DNA of 64,000 bases, taken from positions 149,405 to 213,404 of the forward strand of contig NZ_FOGI01000014.1 of assembly GCF_900111175.1 (NCBI RefSeq), given 5' to 3'. This document shows positions 44,621 through 52,872 of this stretch, one piece after another. The notes under the pieces were generated by a model. The model did no database searches, was not told the DNA's origin, and saw nothing but the letters and a program-made list of their open reading frames with translations. The position numbers were made by a program, and so were the translations under genes. Every line of letters begins with the position of its first letter. Position 1 is the first letter of the stretch. This DNA is from Actinokineospora terrae (GTDB taxonomy: Bacteria; Actinomycetota; Actinomycetes; Mycobacteriales; Pseudonocardiaceae).

Positions 44621-45915
44621 TCCGCAGGATGCTGGCGAGGCTCGCGGGCGCGCACCTGGAGACCCTGGACCGGTCGCCGGTCGACCGGCCGAGGTTCACC
44701 ACGACCGGTGGCGTGCTGCTCACCACCGCGGCCGTCGCCGCGGTGTCGGCGTGCTTCGCGATGGTCATGGCCGTGCACGCGCCGCTGTGGGCGGGCGTGG
44801 TCGGCGGCATCGCCTGGGGGGTGGTGATCCTCAACCTGGACCGGCAGCTGATCATCGGCATCAGCAAGCAGCACAGCGCGCTGCGCAACCTGCTCACCGC
44901 CGTGCCCCGGCTGGCGCTGGCCGTGCTGCTCGGCGCGGTGATCTCCACCCCGCTGGTGCTGCGGATCTTCCAGCCGGAGATCGACGCGCAGCTGACCGTG
45001 CTGCGCGCCGAGCGGACGGCGTCCTTCGAGCAGCAACTGGCGCAGAACCCGACCATCGGCGGGATCCCGGCGCTGGAGCAGCGCCAAGCCCAGGCGCAGG
45101 CAGCGGCGGACCGCAGCGCGGGCGCCGTGGCGGAGGCGGATCCCGCCGTGCAGGCGGCGGAGAAGAAGGCCGCGACCGCGCTGGCGACCTACACCGAGGC
45201 GCAGCAACGGGCGCAGTGCGAGATCGACGGCACGTGCGGGACCAGGACACCCGGGGTCGCCGAGGCGGCAAGGGAAGCGGTGCGGGCCAGGGACATCGCG
45301 TACACCAACTACCAGGCCGCCCAACGGGAGCTGGAGACGACGCGGGCGAACGCCGTCGCGAACGCCGGGACCAGCTCGGCCTCGGCGCGGGCGCAGGCGC
45401 AGCGGCTGACCGACGAGCTGGCGGCCGCCCGCGCCACCAAGGAGCGCGCGCAACGGGAGTTCGCCGAGCGCACCGCGTCCGACGACGGCCTGCTCGCCCG
45501 GCTGGAGGCGCTGGGTGCCCTGGCAGGCGACCGCTCGGACCTCGCGTCGGCGCAGTTGTTGCTGTTCCTGCTGTTCCTCTCGATCGAGGTGCTGCCGGTG
45601 CTGGTGAAGCTGTTGCAGGTCACCGGACCGCCCACCGCGTACGACCTGATGGTGGCGGACTTCTCCGAGTCGGCGCGGCGGGAGTGGGCCAAGGAGATCT
45701 CGCGCGCCGAGTTCGTCAGGGACGACATCCAGCAGCGCCAGGCCGATCTGGAGCACGACGCGCTGCAACGGCAGTACGAGGCCGGGGTGGTGGCCAACCA
45801 GCTGCTGGTCGCCGAGCAGGCCGAGCTGGCCCGGCGGGCGATCATGCGCTGGTCGCACGCCGCCGACGCGCGGGCGGCGGCCGAGGTCAACGGCTGGTTC
45901 GGACCGGGCCGGTGA
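44617..45915 (+). CDS. DUF4407 membrane coiled-coil protein (system gene 7)
   Basis: A 432-residue protein. Three N-terminal membrane helices (GGVLLTTAAVAAVSACFAMVMA, PLWAGVVGGIAWGVVILNL, LALAVLLGAVISTPLVLRIF) are followed by a ~200-residue coiled-coil-rich region dense in Ala, Gln, Glu and Arg. A fourth helix (LLLFLLFLSIEVLPVLVKLL) and a cytoplasmic helical tail end the protein. This is the DUF4407 layout; the coiled coil should face outside. GTG 44617 follows AGGAGG. Confidence 0.85.
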   Translation: MIRRMLARLAGAHLETLDRSPVDRPRFTTTGGVLLTTAAVAAVSACFAMVMAVHAPLWAGVVGGIAWGVVILNLDRQLIIGISKQHSALRNLLTAVPRLALAVLLGAVISTPLVLRIFQPEIDAQLTVLRAERTASFEQQLAQNPTIGGIPALEQRQAQAQAAADRSAGAVAEADPAVQAAEKKAATALATYTEAQQRAQCEIDGTCGTRTPGVAEAAREAVRARDIAYTNYQAAQRELETTRANAVANAGTSSASARAQAQRLTDELAAARATKERAQREFAERTASDDGLLARLEALGALAGDRSDLASAQLLLFLLFLSIEVLPVLVKLLQVTGPPTAYDLMVADFSESARREWAKEISRAEFVRDDIQQRQADLEHDALQRQYEAGVVANQLLVAEQAELARRAIMRWSHAADARAAAEVNGWFGPGR

Positions 45916-47180
45916 GCGAGGCCTTCGGCCGGTACCGGGTCGAGGGCCTGCTCGGCCGGGGCGGCATGGGTGAGGTGCACCGGGCCTACGACGAGACCCA
46001 CCACCGGTACGTGGCGCTCAAGCGGCTGGCGCCGGGACTGGCCCGCGACCCGGTGGGGCGGGCGCGGTTCCAGCGGGAGATGGCGCTGCTGGCCAGGATG
46101 CGGTCGCCGCACGTGGTGCCGGTGCTCGACTTCGGCGAGGTCGACGGCAGGCCGTACCTGGCCATGGCATTGCTGGAGGGTGAGGACCTGGACGTGGTCC
46201 TGGCCCGCGGCCCGCTGCCGGTCGCGCGGGCGGTGGACGTGGTGTGCCAGGTCGCGGTGGCGCTGCAAGCCGCGCACGCCGCCGGGTTGGTGCACCGGGA
46301 CGTCAAGCCGGGCAACATCAAGCTCGACGGCGACCACGTGCACCTGCTGGACTTCGGCATCGCCCGCAGCACGGCCGGGACGACCGGGCTGACCACGACC
46401 GGGATGTTCATCGGCACCGTGGACTACATGGCCCCGGAGCGGTTCGGCGCCACCGCGGGGGACGTCCGGTCCGATGTGTACTCGTTGGGCTGCCTGCTGT
46501 TCGAGTGCCTCACCGCGCGCAAACCGTTCCCCGGACCGAACGCGGCGGCGATCATCCACGCCCACCTCAGCCAGGCTCCTCCCCGCCCGTCCGCCCTGGC
46601 GCCAAGGGTCCCGGCGGTGGTGGACGAGGTCGTGGTGCGGGCGATGGCGAAGCGGCCAGAGGACCGGATGCCGAGTGCGTCGGCGTTCATCGCCGCGGCC
46701 CGGGCCGGGCTTGGTGTGACCAAGCTGGGGCCACCGGTGGAGATCGAGCCGGTGGTGCGGCGCAGGAAGCGGGTGCCGTTGCTGCCGTTGGGGTTGGGGG
46801 TAGTGGGGCTGCTGGTCGGGGTGCTGGTCTCTTGGCAGAGTCCTGTTGAGACGGTCGAGTCGCGTCCACCTTCGGCCGCGGTAACGTCCCCGCGGCCGGT
46901 GGAGGGGATCAGTGGGACGGCGGTGATCACGGGCTGCGGTGGGAGTTCCCCGTCGCCGCGGTCCGAGACGCCCGCGCTGTTGACGTTCGAGAACGCCCGC
47001 ACGGACGGGATCGCGCTGGTGGTGTCCTGGGTGGACTTCGACGGCGTGCAGCGGTTCTGGTTCTCGCTGCCCGCCGGGGACAAGGTCGACCAGCGGACGT
47101 GGGCCGGTCACCGGTGGGTGATCGCCGACCGGGCGTGCCTGGCGGTGGTGGCCGGGCCGGGGACGGTCGTCGTCGGCTAG
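45912..47180 (+). CDS. Ser/Thr protein kinase with extracellular VHL-like beta domain (system gene 8)
   Basis: A 422-residue PknB-type kinase: G-loop LLGRGGMGEVHRAY, Lys37, catalytic HRDVKPGNIKL (128-138), DFG at 147-149 and APERF. One membrane helix at ~289-307 (PLGLGVVGLLVGVLVSW) places the C-terminus outside. Residues ~353-420 look like the beta domain of von Hippel-Lindau protein: LTFENARTDGIALVVSWVDF, then WFSLPAGDK and TWAGHRWVIAD, aligning with VHL's NFDG...LPPG...YRGHLWLF. Unlike most PknBs it has no PASTA repeats. Last gene of the system; its stop overlaps the convergent Clp-N gene. Confidence 0.85.
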   Translation: MSEAFGRYRVEGLLGRGGMGEVHRAYDETHHRYVALKRLAPGLARDPVGRARFQREMALLARMRSPHVVPVLDFGEVDGRPYLAMALLEGEDLDVVLARGPLPVARAVDVVCQVAVALQAAHAAGLVHRDVKPGNIKLDGDHVHLLDFGIARSTAGTTGLTTTGMFIGTVDYMAPERFGATAGDVRSDVYSLGCLLFECLTARKPFPGPNAAAIIHAHLSQAPPRPSALAPRVPAVVDEVVVRAMAKRPEDRMPSASAFIAAARAGLGVTKLGPPVEIEPVVRRRKRVPLLPLGLGVVGLLVGVLVSWQSPVETVESRPPSAAVTSPRPVEGISGTAVITGCGGSSPSPRSETPALLTFENARTDGIALVVSWVDFDGVQRFWFSLPAGDKVDQRTWAGHRWVIADRACLAVVAGPGTVVVG

Positions 47181-47824
47181 TCGCGGGCGCGCAGGGCGGT
47201 TTCCACGTCGGCGCGGGTGACACCGAAGTCCGGGGAGTCGGTGAGGACGCCGAGCAGCAGGTGCTCCGGCCAGATCTTCTCGGCGCCGAGCCGCAACGCC
47301 TCGCGGTGGCCGAGTTCGAGGGCCTTCTTCGCGTTGGCGGAGAACGGGATCGGGCCGTCGAGCGGCGCGTCGCCGGTGCCGAGCACGGCCCTGGTGGTCG
47401 CCTCGACCTCGGTCGGGGCGGGGACCAGCGCGGCCACGTCGGGGTCCTGGAGCAGGGCGAGCAGCAGGTGCCCCGGCTGGATCTCGGGGAGCGCGGCGGC
47501 GCGGGCCTGCTCCTGGGAGCGGATGACGACCTGGCGGGCGCCATCGGTGTAGCGGGCGAAGATCCGGACGTCCGCCTCGCCGGTGGCCGGGTCGCTGGGC
47601 ACGAACCGCTTCTGCGCGGCCTGCTTGGTGACGCCGAGGCTGTCGCCGATGGTGGTCCAGGACGCGCCGGAGCGGCGGGCCCGGTCGACGAAGTGGCCGA
47701 TCAGGTGGTCGGCCACCTCGTCGAGGTGGCGGCCGAGCAGCGCGGCCTCGGTGAGCCGGTCGAGCGGGTCGTCGGCGCGGGCCTCGATGGCGGCGATCAG
47801 GTCGTCGAGACTGGGTGTGTTCAT
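47177..47824 (-). CDS. Clp N-domain / HTH regulator-like protein
   Basis: A 215-residue protein. Residues ~50-75 carry a helix-turn-helix-like sequence, ASWTTIGDSLGVTKQAAQKRF. The C-terminal half has two Clp N-terminal (R) repeats: LPEIQPGHLLLALLQDPDVAA and AEKIWPEHLLLGVLTDSPDFGV. No AAA+ ATPase domain is present, so it is not a Clp chaperone; it probably reads substrates or stress and controls transcription. Two palindromes directly upstream (47828-47873) suggest autoregulation. Confidence 0.82.
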   Translation of the reverse strand: MNTPSLDDLIAAIEARADDPLDRLTEAALLGRHLDEVADHLIGHFVDRARRSGASWTTIGDSLGVTKQAAQKRFVPSDPATGEADVRIFARYTDGARQVVIRSQEQARAAALPEIQPGHLLLALLQDPDVAALVPAPTEVEATTRAVLGTGDAPLDGPIPFSANAKKALELGHREALRLGAEKIWPEHLLLGVLTDSPDFGVTRADVETALRARD

Positions 47825-47827
47825 GGC

Positions 47828-47873
47828 GTCAACCCTAGGTTGACGATCAGGCTTCCGTCAACCCCTGGTTGAC
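47828..47873 (-). promoter_or_regulatory. Two GTCAACC-N3-GGTTGAC operators
   Basis: GTCAACCCTAGGTTGAC (47828-47844) and GTCAACCCCTGGTTGAC (47857-47873) have identical 7-bp arms and 3-base centres, spaced 29 bases centre to centre. The first lies three bases upstream of the Clp-N/HTH start and the second inside the 3' end of the ATP-grasp gene. Confidence 0.8.
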
Positions 47874-48674
47874 GCTGGCCGCGACCGCCTTCGCGTAGAC
47901 CTCGCCCGCCAGCGCCGAGTACTCCCGGCTGTGCCTGCTGAAGCGCTCCAGCGAGACCCCGCTGTTGACCTCCATGACCAGGTGCTCGCCGTCGACCACC
48001 ACCACGTCGACGGTGGCGAAGCGCAGCCCGAGCGCGACCATGGCGTCCGCGCCGACCTGGGTGAGACTGTCCAGAGTGGACTGATCGGTGCACACCTCCG
48101 GCGTGGCGCCCAGGTGCAGGTTGTGCCGCCACTCGGTCGGGTCGGACCGGACCTTGCGGAACGCGAGCACCATCGCGCCGTCGAGGAACACGGTGCGGTA
48201 CTCGTCGGTGATCCGCAGGAACGACGACCAGGCGATGGCCCGGTAGCGGGTGGAGAGCTCGTCGATGGTGGAGTGCAGTTCGTCGACCGTGCTCGCCAGC
48301 CGAACCCCGCGCCCCCCGGACTCGGTGTTGGGCTTCACCACGACGGGCAGCTCCCGCTCCCACCGAATCGACGGCGACCCGCTCCACCCCGGCCGGACCA
48401 ACTGGTGGTCCACGCAGCCGACCTTCGCCGCCCGCAGCAGCACCGTGGTCGCGACCTTGTCATCGGCGGCCTTGGCCGAGGCCACATTGTTCAACGGGAA
48501 CGAATACCCGATGATCAACCCCCGGCTCGCCCCCAGGGTCACTTCCCCGATCCAGTGCCCGCTGTGCCAGGTGACCCGACCACCCAACTCGGCCACCGCC
48601 CGCTCCACGTGCCGGACGAAATGCCGATCAGTGATCCCGGCCGACCCCGCGACCCCGTCGAGAAAATCCTTCAC
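47847..48674 (-). CDS. ATP-grasp enzyme (RimK-like)
   Basis: A 275-residue protein with ATP-grasp hallmarks: VVVKPNTESGGRGVRLAS (Lys and Gly-rich loop), a central Arg/Asp-rich stretch RTVFLDGAMVLAFRKVRS, and the metal-binding end FATVDVVVVDGEHLVMEVNSG with the EVN motif. Such enzymes ligate an amine to a carboxyl with ATP. No precursor peptide or peptidase is visible beside it, so the substrate is unknown. It precedes the Clp-N/HTH gene on the same strand. Confidence 0.78.
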   Translation of the reverse strand: MKDFLDGVAGSAGITDRHFVRHVERAVAELGGRVTWHSGHWIGEVTLGASRGLIIGYSFPLNNVASAKAADDKVATTVLLRAAKVGCVDHQLVRPGWSGSPSIRWERELPVVVKPNTESGGRGVRLASTVDELHSTIDELSTRYRAIAWSSFLRITDEYRTVFLDGAMVLAFRKVRSDPTEWRHNLHLGATPEVCTDQSTLDSLTQVGADAMVALGLRFATVDVVVVDGEHLVMEVNSGVSLERFSRHSREYSALAGEVYAKAVAASVNQGLTEA

Positions 48675-48942
48675 GCACGCACCCCGTGTCCATTACGCCC
48701 CTCACCGGAGATCTTACCGCCCGCCCGACGCCCCAAACACGCGGTAGGCCACAGCAGGCGGAGCGTCATCGACCCGGATGAATGCTCAAATCTCGCACCA
48801 CAGCGTTGTCGGACGAACCTAGATCACACGTGCCAGATCTCAAGATCATCCTATTGCCCAAGCCCGACAGGGGCGGCGGCCAGACGATCGGCTACCGCGC
48901 CGATTGGCCAGCGCCACGGCGCTGACGGGAGCGCCTACTTCG

Positions 48943-49893
48943 TCACCCGTATGGCCCGAGAAATCGTTCACCATTGAAGTGGATCAGATGAGTCGGGTTG
49001 TCGGCACACCAAGCCTCGGTTTCCCAGGCGATCTGATTCAGGTATTTCCTCATCGCCTGACGATCCGGAAAACAAGATACATAGACCAATCCAGCGGAGG
49101 ACTGCCCGAACAATGTTGCGAGCTCACGATGCCGCTTGGCATCTACCGGACCATGCGAGTCGGCCGCCTCCATGAGAACCAGCCAGTTCTTGGCAGTAAA
49201 GTAAACCACCAGATCCGGCATCTTGCCGTGTTGGTCGACTACGACGCCTAACTCGACGAGACTCTTCTCGTCAAAGAAGGCCCATTTCGCGTCAGCATCA
49301 CCGACATACAGCACCTGACCGCCCGGCGTGAAGCGCTCGCAGAACTCGTCGATCATCTTCTTGATCAGCCTGTTCTGGCCGCCGGGACTCAAGGTAATCG
49401 GACGACCGTCTGGCAACGCGACCGGAATACGTTCCAGCGAGCGCGCCGCAGCATATCGACTGATCAAACCCGGCTGTTCGCGGAGATACTGCGCGACCAG
49501 TCCGTAGAACTGCCCGGTGCCGTAGGCTTGCAGTACCTCCAACACTCGCGGAGGTATCGCGTAGCACCACTTGGGCGAGTTGATGGCACGGTCAGGCTGG
49601 TCAGGATTTTGCTCTACCAATGCCACTTCAGCGAACTGGTGCAGGGTCAAGCGGCGTATTGTCTCGCGAGTGTTGGGCTTGTAGTCAACGCCGTACTGGT
49701 CACGGATCCAGTCCATGATGGCTCGAGTCCCCAGCAGCGGAGCGGTGGCGCTGGACCACGAGTCGCCCGGCTTCAACTGGAGGAGGGCCAGCAAGATCCT
49801 GGCCGAACGCTCATTACTGCGTTCTTTGTCGAAACCGAGCGATTCCAAGACGATGCGCGCATGTTCAACCTGGTCGTACGCAAGATCGTTCAT
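48943..49893 (-). CDS. BsuBI/PstI-type type II restriction endonuclease
   Basis: A 316-residue protein that fits the BsuBI/PstI family. The N-terminal part is a helical DNA-binding region (TRETIRRLTLHQFAEVALVEQNPD). The C-terminal PD-(D/E)xK nuclease has VLYVGDADAKWAFFDEKSL, MPDLVVYFTAKNWLVLMEAA and GPVDAKRHREL. The family cuts CTGCAG; the same specificity is inferred, not shown. Its ATG overlaps the methyltransferase stop. Base composition is clearly lower in GC than the surroundings. Confidence 0.85.
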   Translation of the reverse strand: MNDLAYDQVEHARIVLESLGFDKERSNERSARILLALLQLKPGDSWSSATAPLLGTRAIMDWIRDQYGVDYKPNTRETIRRLTLHQFAEVALVEQNPDQPDRAINSPKWCYAIPPRVLEVLQAYGTGQFYGLVAQYLREQPGLISRYAAARSLERIPVALPDGRPITLSPGGQNRLIKKMIDEFCERFTPGGQVLYVGDADAKWAFFDEKSLVELGVVVDQHGKMPDLVVYFTAKNWLVLMEAADSHGPVDAKRHRELATLFGQSSAGLVYVSCFPDRQAMRKYLNQIAWETEAWCADNPTHLIHFNGERFLGPYG

Positions 49894-51401
49894 GCCGCAA
49901 CCTCGGGAAGCACGATCTTCTCGACCCACTTGTCCAACTCGTCTTGCGCATCCAACCGCGTCTGCCCACGACTGCCGAGTTCGTGCAGAACGTCCAGCGG
50001 GGGATAGCGCAGAGCACGCAGGTCGGTTGCATTGACCTGCGTGTGCCCTGAGAAGGTGCGGAAGTATCGATCCACAACGCTGCTGTTGAGCCAGATGCTC
50101 AATCCGATGGCGACCGCTCGACCAAGACCGCGGCCGGCATCATGGATCACATTGAGGTGATTCTCGAAGGCCACATCAATGTCACCGTTATAGACGGGAT
50201 CCCACACGGCAGCCACGATGCGGCGTCGCTCCTCCTTCGCGGAGAATCTTTTGATCACCACGTAGTAGCCGCTAGGCATGAGCAATTTGCGGTCCTGATC
50301 GTTCAAGATCGCGTATCCCTGAGCTTTCTTGGTCACCTGCGGCCACTCGATCACGCCGCCGCGCAAGTTGACCGGATAGATCAAGGGAAGGTTTCCTTCA
50401 TCGGGAACCGCTCGGAGGTTGCCTTTCGAGCGAAAATCGACGACCCGGCCAGTAGACACCTTCAGACCCAGGTCAAGCAGCCCGCAGGACATCGCCGACA
50501 TGATGCGCGCGTCAGACTGGTCATCCCGACCGGCGGTGATCCACAAGAACTGGTGCGGATCGTCCGGGCGAACCACCTCGTCATAGTTTACGACGTGCTC
50601 GGACGCCTCGTCCGTATGCCCGCGACTGACGGTGAACCGGACCGAGTCGGCTTGTCCATTCTTGGTCCCGGAGAACATGATGTTTTCTTGCAGAACACCA
50701 GTATCGGAGAACACTGTCGAACGAGACTCGAATGTGTGAACTCGATCCAAGGTCAACGTCGCCAGCAAGAACTTGCGAAACTGCTCGAAGTACGGGCCAT
50801 TCGCAAACGATCTCGGAGTGATCGCCACCAGTTGGCCTAGATGACTCAGGTGCCTCAGCCCGATGACGACGAAGGCCGCGTACAGATTGGGGCAGTCGAC
50901 TCCGGAGAGTGAAAGCGCTCTCCGGTACGACGATGTGGCGGACATCTTCGCGTACGGCGGATTCATGATCACGAGGTCGTACGAGCCGAGGAGATCCTGC
51001 GCGAACATTCCCGCCACCGAGTCGAGCAGGTCTTCACGACGGATGTCGACCGATACCTCGGTACCTCGTTCAGCGGCATACTTCTGACACAGGCCCGCGG
51101 TCTCCTCCAAGGCAGGCAGCAGGCTTTCGTCCACTTCGACCGCCGTCACGTGCAGCGGCCGACCGGGCTGTTCGTTGATCACCCGATTGATGACCGCCGC
51201 CATCAGCATTCCCGAACCCGCGCCCGGATCGAGAACTCGGATGACGCTGTCTCCGTGCGGAAGACGGGGCATGGCCGCCACCAGTTCAGCCGCCAGATGC
51301 GGGGTGAAGAACTGTCCGAGTCGATCTTGCTCGCCGCGGTCAAGCCCGGACAGCGCCTGAACTCGGACCCGCTCGGCTTCTTCTAGCACTCCACCGCCCA
51401 T
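49890..51401 (-). CDS. Type II N6-adenine DNA methyltransferase (partner of the nuclease)
   Basis: A 503-residue methyltransferase. SAM motif I is VLDPGAGSGMLMAAV (57-71), the catalytic motif IV is NPPY (147-150), and the N-terminal GQFFTPHLAAELV is typical of adenine methylases. The C-terminal half would be the target-recognition region. Start uncertain: ATG 51401 lacks a Shine-Dalgarno sequence and a GTG four codons later is possible. It protects the host from the overlapping restriction gene. Confidence 0.88.
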   Translation of the reverse strand: MGGGVLEEAERVRVQALSGLDRGEQDRLGQFFTPHLAAELVAAMPRLPHGDSVIRVLDPGAGSGMLMAAVINRVINEQPGRPLHVTAVEVDESLLPALEETAGLCQKYAAERGTEVSVDIRREDLLDSVAGMFAQDLLGSYDLVIMNPPYAKMSATSSYRRALSLSGVDCPNLYAAFVVIGLRHLSHLGQLVAITPRSFANGPYFEQFRKFLLATLTLDRVHTFESRSTVFSDTGVLQENIMFSGTKNGQADSVRFTVSRGHTDEASEHVVNYDEVVRPDDPHQFLWITAGRDDQSDARIMSAMSCGLLDLGLKVSTGRVVDFRSKGNLRAVPDEGNLPLIYPVNLRGGVIEWPQVTKKAQGYAILNDQDRKLLMPSGYYVVIKRFSAKEERRRIVAAVWDPVYNGDIDVAFENHLNVIHDAGRGLGRAVAIGLSIWLNSSVVDRYFRTFSGHTQVNATDLRALRYPPLDVLHELGSRGQTRLDAQDELDKWVEKIVLPEVAA

Positions 51402-51458
51402 GTGCACGGAGTCTATGACGGAACCATGGCAGTCACTGCGTCCGGTAACCACGCGGCT

Positions 51459-52532
<1,074 letters not shown>

Positions 52533-52872
52533 GGTGCCTGAGTCTACGGACCGCCCCGGAGGATGCCCGACCGCCCGGTCGTGTGCGAAATAGTTACCAA
52601 CACCGTTCCCAGTTTTGGTGACTAAACGATGTATGTACTAGGCCCTTCATCCGCAGCAAACCCCCCGTTCGCGTGGTAACAAGCGGGCAGTCCGCGACGA
52701 TGCGAGCACACTGCGTGCCAAATCGTCCAGTCCCACTCGACTGGATTAGCCCAAATGGACGCTAGTCACCGGGACGGTCGCGAAGAACACTCCGTGAGCG
52801 CCCCCGCGCTCGTCCGCCGACCGGAGGTCCAGGGGCGCGCCCAGCTCACCCGCTGAGGAAGAAGGAAGTGGG
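52533..52872. promoter_or_regulatory. Regulatory region upstream of the subtilase
   Basis: No gene seen. TAGTTACCAA (52591-52600) and TTGGTGACTA (52615-52624) form a 9/10 inverted repeat with a 14-base spacer. CCAGTC-N6-GACTGG (52727-52744) is a second inverted repeat. One or both probably control the large secreted protease. Confidence 0.45.
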
